Assembly: GCA_016649795.1 (NCBI GenBank)
Contig: JAENWZ010000050.1
Coordinates: 1 to 10,739, forward strand
Direction: 5' to 3'
Length of the DNA stretch: 10,739 nucleotides
From: Proteiniphilum sp.
GTDB taxonomy: Bacteria; Bacteroidota; Bacteroidia; Bacteroidales; Dysgonomonadaceae
Shown here: piece by piece, positions 5,881 to 10,739 of the stretch
How positions within the stretch are numbered: the first letter of the stretch is position 1
Layout: each line of letters opens with the position of its first letter
Made by a program: the position numbers and the translations under genes
The notes under the pieces: generated by a model
Database searches by the model: none
Told to the model about the DNA's origin: nothing
Seen by the model: only the letters and a program-made list of their open reading frames with translations

Positions 5881-7043
5881 CTTGTGACGATCCATACTTT
5901 CTGGCCGTCGGCCAGGGTGGTGGCAAAGAGATAACTGTCTCCCCCATCCTTCAGTCCTGTTTTTCTACGTATTTCAGCAACGCTCGTCGGGTAATTACGC
6001 ACGGCGATATTCACTTTCTCCGTCTCCGAAACAAAACGGCGGATATTTATCCTGTTGGGCACAATCACCTCATCAATGGTAAATATACGTCCGGGAAAAT
6101 CGGATAGCAGCAGATCTGAAGTGTAGAGATGACTGTGCCTGTGCAGTTTTTTTACCTGATAACTGTTACCCACCGCATTAAAAGCGCCTGCTTTCATTAC
6201 TGATGCATTGGGTTCATAGAGGTATCTGCAGGGTTGCGATGTCAACACCGCCTCCTGCATTTCCTCCTCACGGGTAAAACAAAAAACCTTCTTCTCTCCT
6301 CCTCTATACAGATTCACAGCGTGGTAGCGGCACTCTACCGCATCTTTCGTGAGGATAAAAAGCAGTTCTTTACATTCGTTCTCCACCGAAACAACATGCA
6401 CTTCGCTCACATCACCCACTGTTTTCACGGCAAGGGAGATGTCCAGCATCGGTGAATATTTGATCATCACCCTGTCCGCTTTCTCCAGCAGCAGATCTTT
6501 CAGCTGCGACAGGTCGGGAGAGCAATCTTCAATACGAAAAACCTTCCTTCCCCCCTCATCCCTGCGCGAAGGGTCCAGGTAGATCAGGTCGGCCTTCTCC
6601 ATCAGCGGTAAAACGGTTTCACTTTTCCCGTTTCTGATCTCTGCATGTTTCAGTCCCAACAGCCCAAAATTGTGAACCGCGATCCGGCAGAGCTCCTCAT
6701 TCTGCTCCAGATAGAACGCACGACGGAAAGAGGGAGCCACAAACGAGAAATCTACCCCCATTCCACCCGTCAGATCCACAAAGCGTTCCCCCTTTTCCGG
6801 TAGCAGCGAGCGCTTATACCTCGCCGTAATCTCCGATGAAGCCTGCTCCAGGGAGAGATGCACCGGGTAGACGATCTCACTGATCCGGTACCACGATGGT
6901 ATTTTATGTTTCGCCATCTGCCGCCCGGCAATCTGCGCCAGCAGAAATGGCATATTCTCCCCCGAAAACCGAAGTGCCAAATCGCGCACATCTTCATTCT
7001 CGTGAGTAAAAATAAACTCCTGCTGCGTCGGGAATAGCTTCAT
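5853..7043 (-). CDS. Class I SAM-dependent methyltransferase, PG_1098 / THUMP-like family
   Basis: This 396-residue protein resembles a Bacteroidota family of putative RNA methyltransferases with a Rossmann SAM-binding core and a C-terminal THUMP-like domain; the substrate is not known to me. From the ATG at 7043, motif I is VDLTGGMGVDF (89-99), an acidic LEQNEEL (113-119) follows, and the motif IV-like YLDPSRRD is at 155-162. The family-typical segments KYSPMLD (195-201), EPNASVMKAGAF (277-288) and RNYPTSVAEIRRKTGL (349-364) come later. I chose ATG 7043 over the in-frame TTG at 7061, because the extension would be Phe-rich sequence encoded by the terminator U-tract. The C-terminal 8 or so residues are encoded by a dispersed repeat unit and are probably dispensable. 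The gene lies just downstream of the rplU-rpmA terminator, so it depends on read-through or a promoter I could not identify. Confidence 0.88.
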   Translation of the reverse strand: MKLFPTQQEFIFTHENEDVRDLALRFSGENMPFLLAQIAGRQMAKHKIPSWYRISEIVYPVHLSLEQASSEITARYKRSLLPEKGERFVDLTGGMGVDFSFVAPSFRRAFYLEQNEELCRIAVHNFGLLGLKHAEIRNGKSETVLPLMEKADLIYLDPSRRDEGGRKVFRIEDCSPDLSQLKDLLLEKADRVMIKYSPMLDISLAVKTVGDVSEVHVVSVENECKELLFILTKDAVECRYHAVNLYRGGEKKVFCFTREEEMQEAVLTSQPCRYLYEPNASVMKAGAFNAVGNSYQVKKLHRHSHLYTSDLLLSDFPGRIFTIDEVIVPNRINIRRFVSETEKVNIAVRNYPTSVAEIRRKTGLKDGGDSYLFATTLADGQKVWIVTRKLTASFKP

Positions 7044-7047
7044 AACG

Positions 7048-7083
7048 AAAAAAAAGAACAACCTACTTAAGCAAGCAGGTTGT
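7048..7083 (-). terminator. Intrinsic terminator after rplU-rpmA, abutting the methyltransferase start
   Basis: On the - strand, ACAACCTGCTT pairs with AAGTAGGTTGT (arms 7083-7073 and 7068-7058; 10 pairs and one mismatch) around a 4-nt loop, followed by TCTTTTTTTTC. This is a standard stem plus U-tract. It lies about 64 nt past the rpmA stop, and its U-tract ends 4 nt before the methyltransferase ATG. It should stop most rplU-rpmA transcripts, and it occupies the place where a methyltransferase ribosome-binding site would be. Confidence 0.8.
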
Positions 7084-7125
7084 CCTTATCAACTAATAAT
7101 TATTTTATGGTTCAAGTTGCCTTTA

Positions 7126-7137
7126 ACCGGATCCGGT
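7126..7137. repeat. Perfect 12-bp palindrome downstream of rpmA
   Basis: ACCGGATCCGGT is self-complementary over 12 bases and lies 9 nt past the rpmA stop, upstream of the terminator. As RNA it could fold to four pairs with a GAUC tetraloop; as DNA it is a symmetric protein-binding or chance site. No U-tract follows it on either strand. Confidence 0.45.
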
Positions 7138-7146
7138 CAGGGCGAA

Positions 7147-7416
7147 TTAAGCTTCTGCCTGTACCTGCGACTGTACCGATACGAATGAGCGGTTGTCCCT
7201 TCTCTTACGGAAGACAACTACACCATCGGTCAGTGCGAACAGTGTATGGTCTTTTCCCATACCAACATTTTCTCCGGGATGGTGAACCGTTCCGCGCTGA
7301 CGCACGAGAATGTTACCTGCCCTCGTGGCTTCACCACCGAATATCTTAACGCCCAATCGTTTACTTTCCGATTCGCGGCCGTTCTTCGAACTACCAACAC
7401 CTTTTTTATGTGCCAT
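7147..7416 (-). CDS. rpmA: 50S ribosomal protein L27
   Basis: L27 is a small basic protein of the large ribosomal subunit whose N-terminal tail reaches toward the peptidyl-transferase centre. The 89-residue product begins MAHKKGVGSSKNGRESESKR and contains GVKIFGGEATRAGNILVRQR (22-41) and GTVHHPGENVGMGKDHTLFA (42-61), all diagnostic of L27. The N-terminus starts directly at the mature Ala-His-Lys-Lys form, without the Firmicutes-type cleaved extension. The gene lies 20 nt downstream of rplU, forming the near-universal rplU-rpmA pair, and is followed by a palindrome and an intrinsic terminator. It is probably cotranscribed from the rplU promoter. Confidence 0.98.
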   Translation of the reverse strand: MAHKKGVGSSKNGRESESKRLGVKIFGGEATRAGNILVRQRGTVHHPGENVGMGKDHTLFALTDGVVVFRKRRDNRSFVSVQSQVQAEA

Positions 7417-7436
7417 TTTCTTCTGATTTTAACTGA

Positions 7437-7748
7437 TTAAGCTATAATTTCCTTTATTCTCACTTCAGAAAACTGTTGACGGTGTCCGTTTAATTTTCTG
7501 TAACCTTTTCTTCTTTTCTTCTTGAAAATGAGAACCTTGTCTCCTTTTACATGCGAAAGAATCTCTAACACTACTTTTGCTCCTTCAATTACGGGCGAAC
7601 CAACGGTTATCGCGCCGTCATTATCGATAAGCATCACTTTATCAAACTCCACTTTTGCACCCTGATCGGCGTTGATTCTGTGGACGAATAATCTCTGGTC
7701 TTGCTGTACTTTAAACTGCTGACCCTGAATGTCTACTATGACGTACAT
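7437..7748 (-). CDS. rplU: 50S ribosomal protein L21
   Basis: L21 binds 23S rRNA in the large subunit. The 103-residue product matches the E. coli length and has the family features MYVIVDIQGQQFKVQQDQ (1-18), the VGSPVIEGAKV segment (49-59) and the basic KVLIFKKKRRKGYRKLNGHR (71-90), an rRNA-contacting region. The ATG at 7748 has an AT-rich upstream region without a Shine-Dalgarno sequence, as is common in Bacteroidota. It is first in the rplU-rpmA unit, with a good candidate promoter about 80 nt upstream and a leader that could fold. Confidence 0.98.
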   Translation of the reverse strand: MYVIVDIQGQQFKVQQDQRLFVHRINADQGAKVEFDKVMLIDNDGAITVGSPVIEGAKVVLEILSHVKGDKVLIFKKKRRKGYRKLNGHRQQFSEVRIKEIIA

Positions 7749-7822
7749 ATATAAATAACTTGACGTTACGTGCCTGAGGCGAGCCGCTACCTGCGTCTAC
7801 TTCTTGAGCCTATTAGCAAAAT
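7749..7822 (-). other. rplU 5' leader with possible secondary structure
   Basis: About 74 nt lie between the predicted transcription start region and the rplU ATG. On the - strand the leader contains a GC-rich patch with a GCC-TCA-GGC mini-hairpin enclosed by GACG/CGTC arms. The structure is modest. An autoregulatory ribosomal-protein leader is possible, but I cannot assign it to a known family. Confidence 0.25.
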
Positions 7823-7828
7823 GAGGTG

Positions 7829-7860
7829 CAAAATTACAAAATTAATTCATAAAACACAAA
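7829..7860 (-). promoter_or_regulatory. Candidate Bacteroidota promoter for rplU-rpmA
   Basis: On the - strand a -33 element TTTG (7860-7857) is followed by a 20-nt spacer and TAATTTTG (7836-7829), a full match to the Bacteroidota -7 consensus TAnnTTTG. It lies in the short gap between nnr and rplU and points at rplU. The predicted start is near 7822. Confidence 0.6.
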
Positions 7861-7864
7861 TCAT

Positions 7865-9379
7865 TCACCGCTTTTTTTCCAAATTCAGGTAGGCATTCCC
7901 GATATTTTCGATGATATCGCCGGCAGTGAAAGAGCGTGGATGAATGCTCTTCTGTGTCAGGTCGGCGGTCAACCCATGCAGGTAAACCCCCACCCTTGCT
8001 GCCTCCGTTGACTTGTAACCCTGTGCCAGCAGGCTGGTGATCATTCCGGTCAGCACATCACCGCTGCCGGCAGTCGCCAGCGCCGGTGTTCCGGTGCTGT
8101 TCATATAGATATTATCCGCATCGATAATCAGCGAATAGGCTCCTTTTATCACCACGACAAGGTCATTCTCGTTTGCGAAGAACCTCGTTTTTTGAATCTT
8201 ATCATAGTCGTCGCTCCACATGCCTATAAGTCTTGAAAGCTCCTTTGGATGAGGTGTCAGGATTGTTCTTGAAGGCAGATATGCCAGCCATTTCGGATGT
8301 TTGGCCAGCAGATTCAACCCATCGGCATCAATCACCAGTGGGGCTTTGTTATTCTTAAGAAAATAGTGGAATGCATCCTCTGTTTCTGCTTGCTGTCCCA
8401 TCCCTATTCCAATGCCGATAGCATCCGGCAGCAGATCATATCCGATATAACTGATACGCTCCGGATGATTGTCTTCAACGGCCATTGCTTCAGGTAAAAA
8501 GGATTGGATGACCGGCATTCCGCATTTGGGCAGGTAAGCCGTAACCAACCCGCATCCTGTTTTCAGTGCTGCTTTCGATGCCAGGCATACCGATCCGATC
8601 TTACCCAGGCTCCCACCAATGATCAGTGCATGTCCCTCGGTACCTTTGTGAGCAAATCGGCCCAGCGGTTTCAGCAGTGCCCTGATCTCTTCATATTCTG
8701 TAAAAAAAATGTTGCTTTCCGCTTCCGCTATCGCTTCTTCATTCAGCCCGATAGGTACGATCGAAACGTTGCCTGTATAATCTTTATTTTCTGGGAGAAA
8801 GAGTGCCAGTTTCGGGATTTGAAAAGTGACCGTTTCGGTAGCTCTCACGGCAAAAGATGTCTTTCGATCCGGGAACATGCCGCTCGGCATATCGATGCTG
8901 TAGACCGGTTTTCCGCATTCATTGATGCTGTCGATCACTGTCTTCGCTACCCCTGTCACCTCTCTCGAGAGTCCGGTGCCGAAGATTGCGTCAATCACCA
9001 CATCATATTGATTGGGATCAGGTATATCTATGTCCGTTATAATCTTCTTGTTGGGCACATTCTCAGCTTTTGCACGACGGAGGTTGTGAGCGCAATCTTC
9101 AGAGTATTTGTCGCTATACTCCACAACATATAGCATCACATTGTAACCCGACTTGTTGAGCATGCGTGCCACCACAAGTCCGTCGCCGCCATTGTTCCCC
9201 ACACCAGAGAAGATAAGCACAGCAATCTCCTTACGGGGATAGTTTTCCACGAACCGGTTATAGAAAGCGGTTGCGGCCTGCTTCATCAGCGTCAGTGACG
9301 GGATACCTTCCCATTTAATCGTTTCGGCATCAACAACACGAATCTGTTCCGAGGTAAGGATCTTCATTTGATTTATCAT
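7865..9379 (-). CDS. nnr: Bifunctional NAD(P)H-hydrate epimerase / ADP-dependent NAD(P)H-hydrate dehydratase
   Basis: This enzyme repairs hydrated NADH and NADPH. The N-terminal YjeF_N domain interconverts R and S epimers, and the C-terminal ribokinase-fold domain dehydrates the S form using ADP. In 504 residues, the N-domain (about 5-220) shows GVGNNGGDGLVVAR (59-72), DAIFGTG (130-136) and SIDMPSG (161-167). The C-domain (about 228-504) shows HKGTEGHALIIGGS (244-257), LPEAMA (295-300), DADGLNLLAKHP (351-362), LTPHPKELSRL (374-384), VIKGAYSLI (410-418) and NSTGTPALATAGSGDVLTG (427-445), with catalytic Asp441. The ATG at 9379 is open, but the internal ATG at 9367 (MKILTSEQI) fits family N-termini better; either is possible. 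It has its own upstream candidate promoter and a 116-nt gap before rplU. Confidence 0.96.
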   Translation of the reverse strand: MINQMKILTSEQIRVVDAETIKWEGIPSLTLMKQAATAFYNRFVENYPRKEIAVLIFSGVGNNGGDGLVVARMLNKSGYNVMLYVVEYSDKYSEDCAHNLRRAKAENVPNKKIITDIDIPDPNQYDVVIDAIFGTGLSREVTGVAKTVIDSINECGKPVYSIDMPSGMFPDRKTSFAVRATETVTFQIPKLALFLPENKDYTGNVSIVPIGLNEEAIAEAESNIFFTEYEEIRALLKPLGRFAHKGTEGHALIIGGSLGKIGSVCLASKAALKTGCGLVTAYLPKCGMPVIQSFLPEAMAVEDNHPERISYIGYDLLPDAIGIGIGMGQQAETEDAFHYFLKNNKAPLVIDADGLNLLAKHPKWLAYLPSRTILTPHPKELSRLIGMWSDDYDKIQKTRFFANENDLVVVIKGAYSLIIDADNIYMNSTGTPALATAGSGDVLTGMITSLLAQGYKSTEAARVGVYLHGLTADLTQKSIHPRSFTAGDIIENIGNAYLNLEKKR

Positions 9380-9396
9380 TTTTCATCTTTCCGGTG

Positions 9397-9426
9397 CGAA
9401 GTTAAATAATTTTATCACGCTAACAA
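9397..9426 (-). promoter_or_regulatory. Candidate Bacteroidota promoter for nnr
   Basis: On the - strand TTG (9426-9424) is followed by a 19-nt spacer and TAACTTCG (9404-9397), which matches TAnnTTTG at all but one fixed position. The site is about 18 nt upstream of the 9379 ATG, giving a very short leader. If transcription starts about 7 nt past the box, both nnr start candidates stay in the transcript. Confidence 0.5.
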
Positions 9427-9610
9427 TCAATAAAAGAGCAATAAATCAACTTATCCCCGTTATTTATTTCTATTTGTTTTCTTTTAAGAAAGCTTATTGA
9501 GAAAACCGATGTGTCCATTTTTTTATTCTATCCTGCCTACTTTTAATACTCCTCCAAAATGTGTTCTCCCATCCTTCTTAGTTACGATTTACAATCCTTT
9601 CTTTGTCTTA

Positions 9611-9637
9611 ATTTCATTCATTTCATTCATTTCATTG
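9611..9637 (+). repeat. Three tandem 9-bp units ATTTCATTC
   Basis: ATTTCATTC occurs twice in tandem (9611-9619, 9620-9628), followed by ATTTCATTG (9629-9637). It is a short-period repeat prone to slippage. It falls in a spurious open frame, where it would read Phe-Ile-Ser repeatedly. Confidence 0.7.
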
Positions 9638-9844
9638 GTATTTTCCGGACACTGTTTAAATTTATTTAATACGAATATAGGAAATAATAGCTAAAAATGA
9701 GAAAGATATCAAAATATTAACTAAACTTGCAGTCTGTAATTTTATTCGAGAAATATACACTATTGTTGTCTGACAGGAGAATCAGGTAGGAACAAATGAA
9801 ATACACACATATCCATCTAAAAGTTTTGACTAGATAAGAAATTC

Positions 9845-9897
9845 GTTGGATTATCTTGATATATAAAAAACCTGAATCCAACATTATAAATTTTTCA
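9845..9897 (+). terminator. Weak terminator-like hairpin in the gene-free stretch
   Basis: GTTGGATT (9845-9852) pairs perfectly with AATCCAAC (9875-9882) across a 22-nt AT-rich loop. After an 8-nt gap comes a five-T run (9891-9895). The long loop and the distance from stem to T-run make it a poor terminator. No gene is visible upstream on this strand, so it may be a relic. Confidence 0.3.
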
Positions 9898-10010
9898 GTA
9901 TGCGCAATTACGAAAAAAAGTTCGCTTTCTATATCTCCTTAACAATTAGCACTTTAATGTATTGAATAATAGAGATAATCAGGAAATAGGCGCCAAACAG
10001 TTGCGCATAC
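9898..10010. repeat. 113-bp segment bounded by a 10-bp perfect inverted repeat
   Basis: GTATGCGCAA (9898-9907) is the exact reverse complement of TTGCGCATAC (10001-10010). A nested TATCTC/GAGATA pair inside suggests degenerate longer arms. The segment is the size of a small miniature inverted-repeat element. It contains a 21-codon frame from the ATG at 9900, which I do not regard as a supported gene. No flanking target-site duplication is evident. Confidence 0.45.
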
Positions 10011-10031
10011 ACAAATGTTGGCAACAAGTGT
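10009..10031. repeat. Short imperfect palindrome centred on TGTTGGCAACA
   Basis: TGTTG (10016-10020) and CAACA (10022-10026) pair around one G, with outer ACAC (10009-10012) and GTGT (10028-10031) separated by an asymmetric internal loop. It abuts the right arm of the preceding inverted repeat. Similar palindromic pieces seem common between Bacteroidota genes, but that is recollection and not shown here. Confidence 0.4.
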
Positions 10032-10272
10032 AAAAAGACAGACACAGCAGACAGATACGATAGTGATATTGAAAATAGAAAGGACTTAGCTTTTTGACAG
10101 GACAGTGCAAATTTGATGGAAATTTATTTTGTTTTTTTCTTCCCACCCACAAAAAAGAAGGAAACCCCGCCCACATTGCACACATTGTCAAAGCCCCACG
10201 AGCCAACGCTCAGACCAAAGCTTTGCCAAAGAGTGCAATCTTGCCTCCGCACACAGAACAACTTGATAATTA

Positions 10273-10305
10273 TATCTTGTTTTATGAGATAAATTTGTAT
10301 TTTTG
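10273..10305 (+). promoter_or_regulatory. Promoter with an embedded dyad upstream of the XRE gene
   Basis: TTG (10277-10279), an 18-nt spacer and TATTTTTG (10298-10305) form a full-match Bacteroidota promoter. A second box, TAAATTTG (10290-10297), lies directly beside the first. Within the promoter, TATCT (10273-10277) and AGATA (10287-10291) form a 5-bp dyad with a 9-nt spacer, a plausible operator for the downstream repressor. The predicted transcript starts near 10312, about 14 nt before the XRE ATG. Confidence 0.6.
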
Positions 10306-10325
10306 TGGAAAATAATTTGATAGAA

Positions 10326-10514
10326 ATGAATCGAATTAAAGAAGTGCTTGAAGAGAAAGGAATCAAACAGACTTGGTTAGCTGAGAAGTTAGGAAAGAGT
10401 TACAATATGGTTAACTCTTATGTACAAAACAGACAGCAACCAAGAATTGAGGTTCTTTATGAGATAGCAAAAATTCTGGACGTTAATGCCAAAGATTTAT
10501 TGAAAGAAGAATAA
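10326..10514 (+). CDS. Small XRE-family helix-turn-helix regulator
   Basis: The 62-residue product is almost entirely a Cro/C1-type DNA-binding domain: KEVLEEKGIKQTWLAEKLG (5-23) covers helix 1 and helix 2, SYNMVNSYVQNRQQPR (25-40) carries the recognition helix and the following turn, and VLYEIAKILDVNAKDLLKEE (43-62) closes the domain. I chose ATG 10326 over the in-frame GTG at 10305, because that GTG begins on the last base of the promoter -7 box and would lie upstream of the transcript start. The stop overlaps the hsdR ATG by one base (TAATG), so the two are coupled. It probably acts as a controller of restriction-modification expression, possibly through the dyad in its own promoter; that role is inferred from position, size and fold. 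Confidence 0.9.
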   Translation: MNRIKEVLEEKGIKQTWLAEKLGKSYNMVNSYVQNRQQPRIEVLYEIAKILDVNAKDLLKEE

Positions 10515-10739
10515 TGAGTAAAGAGAATCAAATAGAAGAAAACCTTATTGAGCAACTAAAGGGGCTTAAGTACATCCATCGCCCTGACATAGTGGATAGA
10601 AAAACCCTTGAGCAAAACTTCAAAACCAAATTTGAAGAACTAAACCGTGTTCGGCTTTCAGAGAATGAATTTTTAAGACTTAGGGAAGAAATCATAAATC
10701 CTGATGTTTTTACTGCCTCAAAACTGTTACGTGAAAGAC
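10514..10739 (+). CDS. hsdR: Type I restriction endonuclease R subunit, N-terminal fragment (runs off window)
   Basis: The frame opens at ATG 10514, sharing one base with the XRE stop, and stays open to the window end, giving 75 residues of what should be a roughly 1000-residue protein. It begins MSKENQIEENLIEQLKGLKY and continues through DIVDRKTLEQNFKTKFEELN (25-44) and LREEIINPDVFTASKLLRER (56-75). I recognise these as the start of HsdR proteins of Bacteroidota type I systems, just before the HSDR_N nuclease domain. HsdR supplies ATP-dependent translocation and DNA cleavage in a complex with HsdM and HsdS. The nuclease and helicase motifs and the hsdM/hsdS partners lie outside the window, so functionality cannot be judged. 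Confidence 0.85.
   Translation, partial: MSKENQIEENLIEQLKGLKYIHRPDIVDRKTLEQNFKTKFEELNRVRLSENEFLRLREEIINPDVFTASKLLRER

Larger units (their letters stand above)
9427..10262. other. AT-rich gene-free stretch between nnr and the restriction locus
   Basis: I find no convincing protein-coding gene, tRNA or rRNA here. The longer open frames (for example 65 codons at 9497-9694 and about 75 codons in 9979-10206 on the - strand) have low-complexity, cysteine-rich or phenylalanine-rich translations without family resemblance. The stretch holds a 9-bp tandem repeat, a hairpin with a T-tract, a 10-bp inverted repeat over 113 bp and a short palindrome, described separately. It marks the change from core genes to an accessory restriction-modification locus and may be a scar of past insertions. 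Confidence 0.6.

Noticed and set aside
7044..7061. TTG at 7061 as an N-terminal extension of the methyltransferase
   Set aside because: The extra residues are Phe-rich and encoded by the terminator U-tract; ATG 7043 gives a normal-looking N-terminus.
8504..9133. 209-codon + strand frame opposite nnr
   Set aside because: It is antisense to strongly conserved nnr sequence on the - strand and its translation resembles no family.
9497..9694. 65-codon frame on the + strand
   Set aside because: Low-complexity translation containing the 9-bp tandem repeat, no ribosome-binding site, no family resemblance.
9796..9837. 13-codon frame before the 9845 hairpin, resembling a leader peptide with an attenuator
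   Set aside because: No downstream gene on that strand for about 430 bp, no regulatory codon run, and a poor hairpin-to-T-run spacing.
9900..9965. 21-codon frame starting MRNYEKKFAFYISL, a possible small hydrophobic peptide
   Set aside because: The start lies in an inverted-repeat arm with no ribosome-binding site or promoter; a frame this short is expected by chance in AT-rich DNA.
10305..10325. GTG at 10305 as the XRE start
   Set aside because: The GTG begins on the last base of the predicted -7 box, so it would lie upstream of the transcript start; ATG 10326 starts a complete HTH domain.
9979..10366. Two overlapping - strand frames (75 and 80 codons) with Cys/Trp/Phe-rich translations
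   Set aside because: They overlap each other in different frames and one runs into the XRE promoter and gene; the composition looks non-coding.

Overview
The window looks like a chromosomal segment of a Bacteroidota bacterium, most likely order Bacteroidales (Dysgonomonadaceae or Porphyromonadaceae-like; this is inference). The clues are a fused HisB and fused HisI-HisE in a compact his operon, a PG_1098-type methyltransferase with a THUMP-like C-terminus, the rplU-rpmA pair, and candidate promoters of the Bacteroidota form (TTG / about 19 nt / TAnnTTTG) instead of sigma70 TTGACA-TATAAT. The left 9.4 kb is GC-moderate core genome. The right 1.3 kb is AT-rich and enters a type I restriction-modification locus.

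Positions 1-5798 (+ strand) hold the distal part of a histidine operon in the order hisD (5' end missing), hisC, hisB, hisH, hisA, hisF, hisIE. Together they cover steps from phosphoribosyl-ATP hydrolysis (HisIE), through HisA, HisF/HisH, HisB dehydratase, HisC and HisB phosphatase, to the final double oxidation by HisD. Only hisG is not seen; it presumably lies upstream. Most junctions overlap or abut (14-nt overlap hisD/hisC, 1-nt gap hisB/hisH, ATGA overlaps at hisH/hisA and hisF/hisIE). Two junctions are expanded by repeat-like DNA: hisC/hisB (an 11-bp direct repeat flanking a hairpin) and hisA/hisF (7-bp-period AGCTGAA repeats).

The most striking observation is at the hisF start. The conserved N-terminus, with catalytic Asp11, is split from its ATG by one missing base in a run of seven A. 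The run lies as the canonical slippery heptamer A_AAA_AAA in the ATG frame, so a single -1 shift restores the family sequence MLKKRIIPCLDIKDG with Asp11 and Asp130 at their textbook positions. Either this is programmed frameshifting or transcript slippage, or it is an indel (real or a sequencing error).

Positions 5853-9379 are transcribed on the - strand: nnr (bifunctional NAD(P)HX repair), then rplU-rpmA from their own promoter, an intrinsic terminator, and a SAM-dependent methyltransferase starting 5 nt beyond the terminator U-tract. The methyltransferase converges on hisIE across a repeat cluster that overlaps the hisIE stop and also encodes the methyltransferase tail. Positions 9380-10325 form a roughly 0.95-kb AT-rich stretch with no convincing gene but several inverted repeats. 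At the right end a small XRE-type repressor gene, with a promoter containing a dyad, overlaps the start of hsdR, which runs off the window.
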